A stretch of 64,000 nt of DNA from Ricinus communis (taxonomy: Eukaryota > Streptophyta > Magnoliopsida > Malpighiales > Euphorbiaceae): NCBI RefSeq assembly GCF_019578655.1, contig NC_063263.1, positions 13,329,001-13,393,000 on the forward strand. The letters run 5' to 3'. Both the position numbers and the translations under genes were made by a program. Every line of letters begins with the position of its first letter. Positions within the stretch are counted from its first letter, which is position 1. Below, in pieces: positions 11,801 to 23,407 of the stretch. Below the pieces are notes generated by a model. The model did not search any database. It saw nothing but the letters and a program-made list of their open reading frames with translations, and was not told where the DNA came from.

Positions 11801-14800
11801 TAAGAATGAGTTTGTACTAGCTCAGTGGACTACTAAATTTTTTGTGAATGGAGAGTAAGAATAAGAATAAAATTATTTCTCTTCCACTCTTTTGCATAGT
11901 AGTAGGAAGAGACTAAGTTAAGATGAAGGGATTCAAATTCTTAAGAATTTGATTATTTCTTTATTATAATGAATAAGAAGATTGCGTAGAGTGAGTTTAG
12001 CACACTGGCCATCTTGTATATATTTTGTGTAATGACTGATATATGTAAATGTGAAGTATTGTTTAATACAGTTTCATTTCTAGCTGCCTTAAGAATAAAT
12101 TTTATAAATAAATTGTGAGGACGATATTGCCTTGTTTCTTTTCTCTGAAGACCAAGATCTTTTTTGATCTTCTCTCTGTGTCTCCTCCCCCTCCCTCCTT
12201 AATGCAGACTTTGCAGGCTGTTGAAAGATTAGACACAAGGCATGAGCATTCTCTGGCATTGCTTGCAGAAGAGACCAAGAAGCTTCTGAGAAAAGAATCA
12301 ACCATATTCACACCAATCTTGTCTCGGAGACATCCACAAGCAATCATTTTTTCAGCATCACTTCTTCATAGGCTCTACGGGATGAAGTTGGTAAGAGGAT
12401 TTTGATTTGATTCTGCATGAGTTCCTATTTAATGTATGTACTTTCTAATCTGGACTCCTAATTAGAGTCATTTGTCTTCAGAAACCATTTCTTGATGGTG
12501 CTGAACATCTCACTGAGGATGTTGTATCAGTGTTTCCGGCCGCTGATAGCCTTGAGCAGTATATAATGTCACTTATTGCTTCTGGAGAGGGGAATGCGGA
12601 AGTCAATTTCAGGAAACTAACTCCATATCAAGTGAGATAGCTGGACTTGCTTGTTAAGTTTATCTCTCTTTCCTCTTTCCTCTCTGCTTTTTCTATGATC
12701 TAGTAAATTTGGTTCCAAATAATATAAGCTTAACACAGCTTGTGGAACAGAAAATGAATGAATACATAGCAATGTTATTTACCTAGTATTGAAACATGGA
12801 GTACATTGTTTGGCATTTGGTTTAACAACCCAGTCTTCTAGATTGTCAAACAGGACTTTTAAAGAAAAAATTAGTTCTACTATTGGCTAGTTGTTTACTT
12901 GTGCTTTCATTTTTCAGCTTCCTTATGGAAATACAATGGATTCCTGTTTCATTATGTTTATTAGAGGAGCTAATGACCGTGAATGGAAAAAAAAAGATTT
13001 AGCAAAATTTACAAGTGAATCATGTCTTCAAAAAAGCAGTAATATGGCAGGGTTGTTACTGGGGCAGGCCAACCCCTAACACTCATGAGCTTTCACTGAT
13101 GTTGCCATTAGAAAGGATTTTCGAGTCCTGTCAACAACAGCACACTTAAAAATCATTTTGGTGTAGGCCAATATTCCTTTGTTACACTGACCAAAGTCTA
13201 GTTCTGGGTAAAAGAACTCAATCTTATGCATAACTAACTGTTCTGGGGCCATATGTAGATCAGTTTCAGGAATTCGCTTAGGCAAAATTAACTCTGCCCC
13301 TCCTTCTCTCCAATGGAACGAAGAGGAAATATCTGGCATAGCTTGGGAAATTTATGAGTAATATGAAAGCTAAGGAAATTATACTTTCCAAATGGCATTT
13401 TGAACTTTATATTTTTGCCACATGGTAGTTTAATTTATTTAATGTATCTATTCCTTTTCATTATTTTAGCCTCACTTCTATATTGTTTAGCTCTGGTCTG
13501 TAATTTGTAAAGTGTGGTCAAGCTGGGGCATATTTATGAGAAAATGCAGCTTTCAAGTTGTCTCAGTGACTTCTAAATTAGAAATACGGTGCACTTTCTC
13601 CTTGTCTTTACTTATAAATATTAGGCTCTTTTACTCAGTTTTATTTCCCTCTCCATCATTTTTTTTCTTCACCCTTTTGCTTCCTTAAAGGTTGAATCTA
13701 TTTCTGGAACGCTGGTTATGCGATGGGTCAATTCACAGCTTGGAAGAATTTTAGGTTGGGTTGAGCGGGCCATCCAACAAGAGGTAGTTATATGAGTCTG
13801 TTTGTGTTGCCCTTCAAGAGCAGTTTTTCTTACTTGAATATGTTCTGTTATTAGATTTATGTGAATATGCTAATTTAAATTCAGAGTAGGCTTAGTTTTT
13901 CCTCCCCTTGGTTAAGGATCTTAGCTTTTTTCATCTATTTTTATGTTCTAATCTTTTTCTTTTGTAAAATTTTTCAGAGATGGGAGCCTATATCTCCACA
14001 ACAGCGGCATGGGAGTTCAATTGTTGAAGTATATAGGATCGTGGAAGAGGTATAAGCATGCAATGACTTTCATTAAAATAGTTTCTGAATATTAATTAGT
14101 GGATTGAAATACATTAACATGTGAACATGGGTGTGAGGGCATTATGGTGAGGTTGATACTAACAGTTTTTACAAGATTCTTTGAAGAATTTCAGGAGATT
14201 TAGTTGCAGATAGCAAATATATTTTCATGTTAATTTTGTCCATTTTCTCATAGTATATTTTAAACAGATGTTTTTTTACAAGAGTTTGTCATTTTGAAAT
14301 TGGACGATGAAATCACTTATAAGGTTGCACATCCAATGTTTCACACAACCTCATCTGATCACACTTTTATTCACTACCAAAGAAGAAATAAAATCTTGTT
14401 TTGGAGGCCTCTGGAACTCTACCATTTTCTTGAAAAGACATTAGCTAATGCCTTCTATTACAAATGTTCCTGTTGGTGCAGACAGTTGATCAATTTTTTG
14501 CTCTAAAAGTTCCAATGAGGCCTTCAGAATTGAATGGCCTTTTTCGGGGTATTGATAATGCATTTCAAGTGTATTCAAATCATGTCATTGAGAAGTTGGG
14601 TGAGTATATGCTGCCTGTAGACTTTTAGTTCATTATTCCATCTGAAAAGAATACGATCTCCCTTCCCCCACTGCTTTCACTTCCCTTATACCAATTAGAT
14701 CTTAAGCGTGTGGGTTTGACATGCAGCAACCAAGGACGATTTGATTCCACCTCTTCCTATTCTCACAAGATACAGGAAGGAAGCTGGAATAAAAGCTTTT

Positions 14801-17322
14801 GTAAAGAAGGAACTATTTGACTCTAGGCTGCCTGAAGAGACAAAATCGAGTGAAATCACTGTCCAGGCTACTCCTATTCTTTGTGTTCAGTTGAATACAC
14901 TATATGTGAGTCAACATTTGTTTTGACTTTGTCCATAAAAAAATAATTAAAAGAAGGGCTTCACTTTTATCTTTTATATTAGTGCTTTGACAAGATAGTT
15001 GTTGCATCAATTTATTAAGAGTTTTTCTTATTATATTCTTGTCTGCTATGAACAGTATGCAATTAGTCAACTGAATAAGTTGGAAGATAGCATTTCGGAG
15101 CGATGGACAAAGAAAAAACCCCGTGAACAATTTATCAGTATGTATCTTAGATGATTGTTTTGATCATTTTTGTTCTAAGCTTTTACTGAAGTGCATAATT
15201 GTTATCCTCTGACAGAATATTTCCAATCAACGTAACATCCTTTCTAGTCTCTAGCTTTCTTGTCATTGCAATTTGATGGAAGTGAAAGCCTTCTTGTTCT
15301 CAGTGACCTAGTTCATTTTAGGAATTTAATTGATACAGTGTGCTGGTGTCTGACAAACACCTTTACCACTGCATTGGATATTTCACATACGCTTTTAATC
15401 ATTACAAATCTTGACTTGCACTACTATCCAGGACTAAAGAGATTATTTTACATTTCCAATTTTTGTAGCTCCATATGTCACTCCGACCTTTTCCTTTTCG
15501 TGGACTGCTGAGAATTATAAATCAAACAACCAGTCATTCCCTTTTGATAATAGTTTTGAGAATGCCATGATATGCTTATGTTTCCAGCGCGTTTATTAAT
15601 TTCTATGTTGACAGGGAAATCTATGGATGAGAAGTCCACAAGTTTTAAGCAGAAAGGCACTTTTGATGGGAGTAGAAAAGATATAAATTCTGCTATTGAT
15701 CGTATCTGTGAGTTCACTGGTAAGCGTTACTTGCCTGCGCGCGGACTATTACCTTATTGTTTTACTTGACCTTTAACTAACTTTTCTTCTTTCAGGAACT
15801 AAAATAATCTTTTGGGATTTGAGGGAGCCGTTCATTGAACATCTATATAAGCCCAATGTTACACACTCTAGGCTGGAAGCACTGATTGAACCACTTGATA
15901 CAGTATGTGACATCCTGCTTGGAAGCTATGTTCTTTCTATTGAACATTTCATTCTGAAAGGAAATATTGAAGCATTTAAAAGCTTTTGACTGGAAAAGAA
16001 AGCATTGTGCAAATCCTTGACAAAAATTATTAGCTCACCAGTGCAGAACCTTCCTGTCATTCTTAGGATCTTATAGAAGAAAGCATATAGTTTTATTTGC
16101 TGCATCCATTGAGTTTTAATCGTTCAATATGGTTCGTTCTATATAATTACTTAACTTGCATGCGGTTTTATGTGCACCAGAAATGCACTCACTATATCAT
16201 TCCCCATGTACACTGATAGTTTGAGTGTCAACTTTCTATCTTTAGGTCTTTTCTATGAACTGAAATTGGCTTGCAACATGTGTTTCTCAAAATGGTAACA
16301 ATGTAAGATGTCCTATGGTCGTACTTATATTACCACGCTGCAGTCACTTTCCAAAAGAGATTTTTAATATCTAGTTCAACCCTTGGTCTTAGTTTTAGGA
16401 AATTCAATGAGCTCCAGTTATCTGTGAGAAACTGTAGGTGATTATTTGATCTAATATTCATCTATGCTTTGACAAAGGCCTTATGTTGAGCAACTGCTGC
16501 AGGAACTAAATCAGCTCTGTAGTGTTATTGTGGAACCACTCAGGGATCGTATTGTGACGAGTCTCCTTCAAGCTTCTGTGGTCTGTGCCATGCTTCTCTA
16601 AACAAATATCATAAGTGTATGAATTTGTTTTTCACTGAAATGGTTCTTCCTTTCAGGATGGGTTACTCCGTGTAATATTAGATGGAGGACCATCTCGAGT
16701 TTTCTCTCCAGCTGATGCAAAACTATTGGAAGAAGATCTGGAAATTTTGAAGGTAACTGATTTGCTGGTGCATTGAGTACCAGAAAGAAGGCATTTAAAG
16801 TTTCATGTAGAATCATTTTGCAACTTGAAGAATGCTTCAGACATGATAAATGTCATGTAGTGTTTCAATTGCTTTAATCAGGAAGGGTGGCAGCATTAGA
16901 CTATCTAACATGTGCAATTTCTTCTTGTAGGAATTTTTTATTTCTGGAGGAGACGGGCTTCCTAGAGGAGTAGTTGAGAACCATATAGCACGAGTTCGTC
17001 ATGTAATTAAGTTGCATTCCTATGAGGTTAGTTATTGCAGTTATGGTTTTACGTAAGTGGACTGTAGAATATTGATGTAATAAAATGTAATGTTATGTAG
17101 CTTGAGATAAATGAATTTGATCTTTTCCATTTTTCACTTGGCTTGTAGACTCGAGAATTGATTGATGACCTGAAATCTGCGAGTGGGCTGGAAAGGCAGG
17201 GCGGTGGAGGCAAATTAGGTGCTGATACTCAGACTTTATTGAGAATATTATGTCATCGGAGCGACTCGGAGTCGTCCCAGTTCCTCAAGAAACAGTTTAA
17301 AATACCTAAATCTTCAGTATAA
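5842..17322 (+). CDS. PATROL1: PATROL1-like protein, Munc13 homolog (DUF810)
   Basis: Homolog of Arabidopsis PATROL1 (At5g06970), a Munc13-like tethering factor that moves the plasma-membrane H+-ATPase AHA1 to the cell surface and is needed for stomatal opening. Twenty-six exons: 5842-5853, 5935-6106, 6197-6261, 6651-6984, 7713-7779, 7954-8104, 8721-8888, 9031-9141, 9388-9597, 9883-9984, 10411-10629, 11112-11186, 11359-11427, 12208-12390, 12482-12631, 13691-13783, 13978-14049, 14482-14599, 14727-14905, 15056-15137, 15615-15719, 15796-15902, 16503-16580, 16657-16752, 16931-17026, 17149-17322. They sum to 3288 nt, 1095 residues, against about 1100 in Arabidopsis. Residues 1-83 hold the conserved QRYRRDRR and PPGAVTLDDVDLDQVSVDY blocks, then a Pro-rich linker and an acidic stretch (about 154-170). 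The conserved core follows, with MHD1/MHD2-type helices in the C-terminal half, for example GTLVMRWVNSQLGRILGWVE and ISGGDGLPRGVVE. The first 12 coding bases and their acceptor are the least certain part. Confidence 0.95.
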
Positions 17323-18033
17323 TGGACTGCCTGATTATACTTGGGAGTTGCAGAGAATGTAGGAAAGAGTCAACTGTGCATTTGTAGCAATTCAACCTCT
17401 GTCCATATTATATCAATTATATTCTTCTCCATTTCCATTTCCCTCAACCCCTATACCCTCAATCCTTCTCTTAGGAAACTTTTTGTATATTTCTGTTTAA
17501 AATTTCTCCATGCAGTTGAACAGGTTTTTGTAATTTACATGCATGCTCTTTCCTGTCACTGTTTCAGCGACAACCAGATTCTTTTATTAGAAAACCTGAA
17601 CTTGACGGCGAAGTAGATTTTGGCTGTATTTTCCGAACACCTTTTTGAGAAAAGAATGTAAAAGTTTCTTTCTTTACATGGTTGTTTTAAATTTTGTGCT
17701 GGTGCTTATTCATTGTTGCTGTGCAACCTGTAAAACCTGAAACAAAGAAGCAAACATAAATCTCTTAAACTTCAATTAACGGAGTAACTGAAAATATATG
17801 TGAAGTTTTGCATGACAAGTCATTGATTAGTATTGAAATGAGTCTTTAATTAGTGCTGCATTCGTTTTAACTGATGCTGGAGTCTTTTTAGTGCCATGGC
17901 ATGTTAAGTTTGAACCCAGTGAAAGCGAAGAATCAAGAACTCAGTTAAAGCCAAGAATCAAGAACTTAGTGAAAGCGATTAAATAAATTAAAGGAGAAGA
18001 ATTTTTGCATGGCCCAATCCATACACCATTCTC
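17323..18033. other. Intergenic region, PATROL1 3' end to CYP22 promoter
   Basis: PATROL1 3' UTR followed by AT-rich spacer. The ORF at 17341-17616 lies in the UTR and is not credible. A short imperfect direct repeat (AGTGAAAGCGA..AGAATCAAGAACT and AGAATCAAGAACTTAGTGAAAGCGA, about 17918-17978) lies about 100 bases upstream of the CYP22 TATA box. Confidence 0.6.
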
Positions 18034-18041
18034 TATATAAA
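18010..18041 (+). promoter_or_regulatory. CYP22 core promoter: TATA box and site II-type element
   Basis: TATATAA at 18034-18040 lies 68-74 bases before the CYP22 ATG, so transcription should start near 18065. TGGCCCA at about 18010-18016 reads TGGGCCA on the other strand, the site II-type motif common in plant housekeeping promoters. The annotation is motif-based only. Confidence 0.55.
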
Positions 18042-18107
18042 GCCCAAAACCCATCACTTGAAAAAGAAGCTTATTGTTGCAGCAGCAGCAGCAAGAATCA
18101 AATAGTA

Positions 18108-19095
18108 ATGGCGTCAGGAGTAGGCAACACGAGCACAGCAACCGGAGCAGGGAACGTAGAGTGGCACGTAAGACCTCCAAATCCTAAAAACCCAATCGTT
18201 TTCTTCGATATTACAATTGGCACCATTCCCGCTGGTCGCATCAAAATGGAACTCTTTGCCGATATTGCCCCTAAAACCGCCGAGAATTTCAGGCAATTTT
18301 GCACTGGAGAGTACAGGTAAAAAATAGAATTCTTGTTGTTATGAAATGTTTTATTATTTAGGGTATTTCACTTATTGATAAATTGGATTGCAAAATTTGC
18401 AGAAAAGCTGGATTGCCTGTAGGTTATAAAGGGTGTCAGTTTCATAGAGTGATTAAAGACTTCATGATTCAAGCTGGTGATTTTCTTAAGGTTTGTATAT
18501 AATATTGTACTTAATTGATATTAGTGATGAATTATTTGTGGAAAGTTCTAGTTTTTTTTTCAATTAAGGTCTTTTGTTAGTTATGATAAGTAGTAATGCT
18601 GATAAGAAGGTGGTTATGGTGTGAAGGGTGATGGCAGTGGATGCGTTTCGATATATGGACATAAATTTGATGATGAAAATTTTATTGCCAAGCACACTGG
18701 TCCTGGTCTACTCTCAATGGTACGTATGCATTCTTCTTCTGTATCAAATATTTGCCATGTTCAGTGATCAGGAATCTTTAAGTTATTATCATTAGAATGC
18801 TTTCTTTATGAGTGTTTTGCTTCTCTACATACACTATTTGCTTTAGTTATTAGTACCTGTTTCAGTATAAGTATAACTATTCAAAGAGACATTTCCTACA
18901 TAAAAATTTCTTGAATCCTAATAAAACCCTGATTTCTTTTAATAAACCCTATTTTCGAGCATTAGTCCACCTATATTAGATGTTGGATTATTTAGATTTT
19001 GATTTTAAGGATTGGCCTTACATCACTTTCTCTAAAGCCATATGTTTTTGTTTCTATTGCAGGCAAATAGTGGACCAAACACTAATGGGTGTCAG

Positions 19096-19148
<53 letters not shown>

Positions 19149-19920
19149 ATTTTCTATTACGGGTTTAAAGATGCTAAGAATAACTCTACAGTTCTTCAAT
19201 GTGTTAGCTGCTTAGTTGACCATCTTTACATTAGTATATACTTAAACACCCATCAAACTTAAAAATCATTTCATGCCCAGTGCATAACCCTTAAGTCCTT
19301 GCAATTCTCTAAATTGCTTACAAGCTGAATGAATTTCTTGACACATTCTAGTGTTTTTAATGTGATGCTGTTAATGTTAAGTTTTGACTTGGCTTTACAC
19401 TTTCTGCAGTTCTTCATCACTTGTGCAAAATGTGACTGGCTCGACAACAAGCATGTTGTGTTTGGGGTATATTCTCTGATTCTTTTAAAGATACGAGTAG
19501 CTTATTAGCTTTTCTTTTTCTATTCTAGTATTTAGCCTAGTATTCCTTGGTCTGTATTCAATTAGCATCAAAAAATCCAATATCAAATTTACCATGAACT
19601 GGCTTTGCTGCATCAAGCAATTGAACCAACCAATAAATCTGTCCAAATCTTGTCAGCTTGGGTTGGATGCTTAATTTCTTGGATGTGCTTTTATGGTCTT
19701 GATAATATGATTGTGAAAGTATGTCCAGGAGATGGATAATTTTTACGTCCTCCTTGGTAACTTCAATCAAATTTTTCTGTTAACTCTTTCCTTTTCTTTT
19801 TCTTTCCAGAGGGTGCTTGGAGACGGTCTTTTGGTCGTCAGAAAGATTGAGAATGTGGCCACGGGACCCAACAATCGGCCTAAACTGGCATGTACTATTG
19901 CTGAATGTGGGGAAATGTAG
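18108..19920 (+). CDS. CYP22: Cyclophilin, peptidyl-prolyl cis-trans isomerase CYP22-like
   Basis: Single-domain cyclophilin catalysing cis-trans isomerisation of Xaa-Pro bonds; the plant CYP22 type is related to animal PPIH, a spliceosome-associated cyclophilin. Six exons: 18108-18316, 18403-18490, 18627-18719, 19063-19095, 19410-19466, 19810-19920, total 591 nt and 196 residues (Arabidopsis CYP22 is about 199). The short N-terminal extension ends [11 protein letters not shown], then the full domain follows, with the catalytic and cyclosporin-site residues visible: [15 protein letters not shown] (Arg, Phe, Gln), the [19 protein letters not shown] block (Phe, Trp, His) and a C-terminal ECGEM. 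Exon 4 is only 33 nt and its donor CAG|GTTCTC runs directly into a (CT)24 tract. The start is the first in-frame ATG conserved with the family; an upstream ATG at 18009 lies before the predicted transcription start. Confidence 0.95.
19099..19146. repeat. (CT)24 microsatellite in CYP22 intron 4
   Basis: Uninterrupted CT dinucleotide run beginning three bases after the intron's GT (19096-19097). It is probably length-polymorphic. Confidence 0.97.
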
Positions 19921-20524
19921 AGACCAAACTCAAAAAGGAAGAGCTGTCTACGAAATATTCCAGTCGGTTATGTAAACCCTGTTGAACAAACATCATCTAA
20001 TCAACTGACCTTTGTCTTACAGTGTTGCCCAATTTTCCCTGGGGAAATATTAATTCTCAGAATACAGGGAGGAACAAAATACCTTGAATATGAAGGCATT
20101 ATGAAGCTGACTATTGTTCTATGGACAGCAGCTTGTAAAATGTTAGGTAATACCAGATGGATAATATCATTTTAGATTTGATGGGCATCATCTTGGTTTG
20201 CTTAACAAGTGAAATTTCTTCTTTATCTTCTCAATTTTATGATGTGTGTTCAGAGTGTGTGAGCATTCACTTGCTGTGTTGAGAGAAGTAATTACAAATG
20301 TTTTTATCAGTTGTTTGTGCTTTGTAGGCCTCCCACTTACGCAGGATTTCTTAAAATTCACCATTAGTTTATTAATACATAAATAATGTTATTAATATAA
20401 TTAGAGTTAATATCAAAATTAACTAAGATCATGATAACGGGAAACTTTTATTTTCTTATAGTACCAAATAAATAGTTGAATAAACAAGTCTAGTATTTTA
20501 TATGCTGCTTAGGTTTTGGAGAAA

Positions 20525-20555
<31 letters not shown>

Positions 20556-21165
20556 GCTCATTTTATATTTTTTATTGGTACTTTTTAATAAATGTATATT
20601 TCATATTTATATGACTAGTTTCCCCCCATTTAAAGTAAGATTAGAAATTATTTATCAAATTTATGAATTATAGTAATTGAACCAAATATGTTTAAGAAAA
20701 ATAGAATCATCAATTCACCAATTTTACATTTTAATTCAAACTATAGTCTTTAAATTCATAAATTAAAATTAAATTTTGGAAAATTAAAATCAGATCAGAA
20801 TAAATACTTTTTCTGCATTTTCTTTTTCTTTTTAGTCCATTTCCTTCATTTTAAATTATAGTCCATTTTTTTTATTTCTGTTTTATATTTTAAAACTGTA
20901 ATTTTTATAAAAGGTTTAATAAAGATATATTAGAGAAATAGTGATGAAATTTAATGATATTAACTGAAAAAATTGATTTCTTTTGGATGGAAGGAAGGAG
21001 TAGTATTCTCCAAAACGACGTCGCAATAACACTATCTCAATTCACTTCTTGAAAAATTGTTAATTCTCCGAATCGGCAACTTTCTTCAGTGCTCTGCTCA
21101 TCATTTTCTTCGATTCTCAACAGACGAGCGAGTGAGTGCGTACTGAGTCGAGCAAGAACAAAACG
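19921..21165. other. Intergenic region, CYP22 3' end to complex I subunit gene
   Basis: CYP22 3' UTR and strongly AT-rich spacer with a (TA)14 run at 20528-20555. From about 21000 the base composition changes toward the leader of the downstream gene; ACGACGTCGC at about 21015-21024 contains a GACGTC bZIP-type core. No ORF is supported. Confidence 0.6.
20528..20555. repeat. (AT)14 microsatellite
   Basis: Pure AT run in the spacer between CYP22 and the B14 gene. Confidence 0.95.
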
Positions 21166-22396
21166 ATGTCGTTTATATCGAGAAGCGTGAAGGTGGCGCC
21201 TAACTCGAGAAGCCTAGAGGAGGCAAGGGGAAGGGTATTCGATTTCTTCAGATTAGCGTGCAGATCAATTCCAAAAGTAATGGACATTTACAATCTTCAA
21301 GATGTCGTCACCAAGTCTCAGCTTCGATCCAGCATCGCTTCTCAGATCCGTATAAACTCTCATGTCTCCAATCCCAAGGTACCTCTCATTCTCTCTTTGT
21401 TTCTTGACAATTGATTCAATTCTCTTCTGATGCTATTCTCATCCCTAAAAATTATGGCTTCTTATTTTTATTTTTATTTTTATTTTTATTTTTAAGTAAA
21501 GAGATGTTTGAGCAGCAATTCTCGTTAGAGAATGTGGTTTAGGTAAACTTTTAGTTAGGTTTTGACCCTTTTCTAATTTGAACCTCTGATAAGTGAGATA
21601 AAACAAAGAATTATAATGTAAACTTAGTACCAGTTGAATCCTTATAATCTATAACTACTTGGCAAATTGATATGATTGGAGAGCCAATCCCTCTGCTGCG
21701 GGTTCTTTTAGACTTTATTAGGAGAACATCAAGCAGTATTTCATTTCAATTGTTAGGTTTTTTATGAAATCTATGAAAATTCCAGCTTTCTTAGTTAAAT
21801 GTACAGGAAAGATTAATTAAGGCGATTTCAGAACATTGTAGAAAATCAATCAGCAACTTACTTATCTTGGGTTATTTTAATTACACCTCTTGTTCTCCTC
21901 AACTTCTCCAGCAAAGCAAAGCAGCATCTCCTGTAGCTTTCTTTTGTTTTATTATATATTCTGCAATCACATGTAGGGGATTTCAGTTCATGGCTACTAA
22001 ATTACCTTCATTTTCCTTTCCATAAGCCCAAAAACTGCTACTACTTTATGGCTTCACTAGAGATAGGAGGAGCAACTATCGTGTTGAATTTCCACTTTGT
22101 TGGAGCAAATTAAATTCTTAGTTTCCCCATGTGGATGGAGCAAACCATATGCTTCCTAGATTGCTGCACTTCATATTTTGACTAGTATAGAGGCTCTGCT
22201 AAATCTGCAGGTGATTGATATGTTGCTTTTCAAAGGAATGGAAGAGCTGAACAACATTGTGGAGCATGCAAAGCAGCGCCACCATATTATTGGACAATAT
22301 GTAGTGGGTGAACAAGGGCTTGTGCAGGATTTGGACACTAAGGATCAAGCGATGTCTGACTTCCTCAAGAACTTCTATAAGAGCAATTACTTTTGA
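21166..22396 (+). CDS. Mitochondrial complex I subunit B14 (NDUFA6-like), LYR family
   Basis: Accessory subunit of NADH:ubiquinone oxidoreductase, located in the mitochondrial inner-membrane complex. Two exons, 21166-21378 and 22211-22396, total 399 nt and 132 residues, the usual length for plant B14 (Arabidopsis At3g12260). The N-terminal half carries the LYR-type helical segment in degenerate form (ARGRVFDFFRLACRSIPKVM). The C-terminal half has the diagnostic FKGMEELNNIVEHAKQRHHI and ends FLKNFYKSNYF. The start chosen is MSFISRSVKV, which matches the family. An upstream in-frame extension from 21136 exists only if a non-ATG start (GTG or the like) is used and is unlikely. The gene has one 832-base intron and converges with the TGA gene on the opposite strand. 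Confidence 0.94.
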
Positions 22397-23407
22397 AAAC
22401 TTGCAATGCTTTATGGATGTCCCTCTCGTTAATTTCCCTTTTGGGTAGCTGGACTTCCCAAATAATAATAAACTTTTCTGAATCTTCTGATGGATAAATT
22501 ACTTATTGAAGCTTTTGTCCACTTTCCAGAACCATTTTGTGAATTCATGTTAGATTTCATAAATCAAGAAATGTGTCTTCTCTTTTGCTGGAAATATGTA
22601 TTATCACTTGTTACATAACATCAAAAGCTACTGCATTGATGTGCATGGAGATGGCGTTAACTCATGGCTTTTCCGAAATTCATGGTTATGGAAAAGAACA
22701 GAAGAACATGGAAGACTCATGCTTAGGAGATGATTGGATAACAGGAAATTGAATATCATGGTTAGGGAAAAAATATGAATTAAAGAAAGGACTCAACTTG
22801 CTAAACAAACAATACGAAAACAAAAAAGTGAATATATTCATATGGATTTTAATAGTTTGTACAGAGTAATTTATTTGGTTTGCAAATACCAAATATCTAC
22901 AATTTTCGTGCTTTAAGCAAATCTCCAACAGATCAAACCGTACTTTGGCTGCCAAGGAAAGAACATGTGATTCCAGAGGCCTGTAAAAATCCTTTGCCAA
23001 AGGCAAAAGCATTATTGTAAGAAAAGAAGTTTGCAAAGAAAGGTGAATCAATGATCATCTCTTATTTGATTCATGTCTCAAACTTTCATATTCATTTCAA
23101 AATGTCAGGTTACAAGGACAGCCAATTTTCAAAACCTATTACATTGCGGACAGAATGAAAAGATGAAGGCAATAAGAATATAAGTAATTAACATTGACAT
23201 ATATGTTTCTAAAGTAGTCAAATTCTGTGACTGTAAGATGACTAGTGCGGCTGATACAGACTAGTTCCATGATACACATCTGAAACTACAACAGGAGAAA
23301 TGTAGCAAAAAACACATACATTCTTTAGACACTAGAAATCATGTACCATTGCTGGATCTGGAGTATGGCTCAACTTTTTCTGCAAATGCACAACTCCAGT
23401 GCAAAGT
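22397..23407. other. Convergent 3' intergenic region
   Basis: Lies between the 3' ends of the B14 gene (plus) and TGA gene (minus) and should hold both 3' UTRs. AATAATAATAAA near 22460 could serve as polyadenylation signal for B14. A 121-codon minus-strand ORF (22686-23051) has no recognised similarity. Confidence 0.55.

Noticed and set aside
12891..13339. ORFs on both strands inside PATROL1 intron 15
   Set aside because: The intron is bounded by good splice sites and the flanking exons join in phase; neither ORF resembles a known protein.
22686..23051. 121-codon minus-strand ORF between the B14 and TGA genes
   Set aside because: Lies in convergent 3' UTR territory, resembles no family I know, and has no promoter or splice context.
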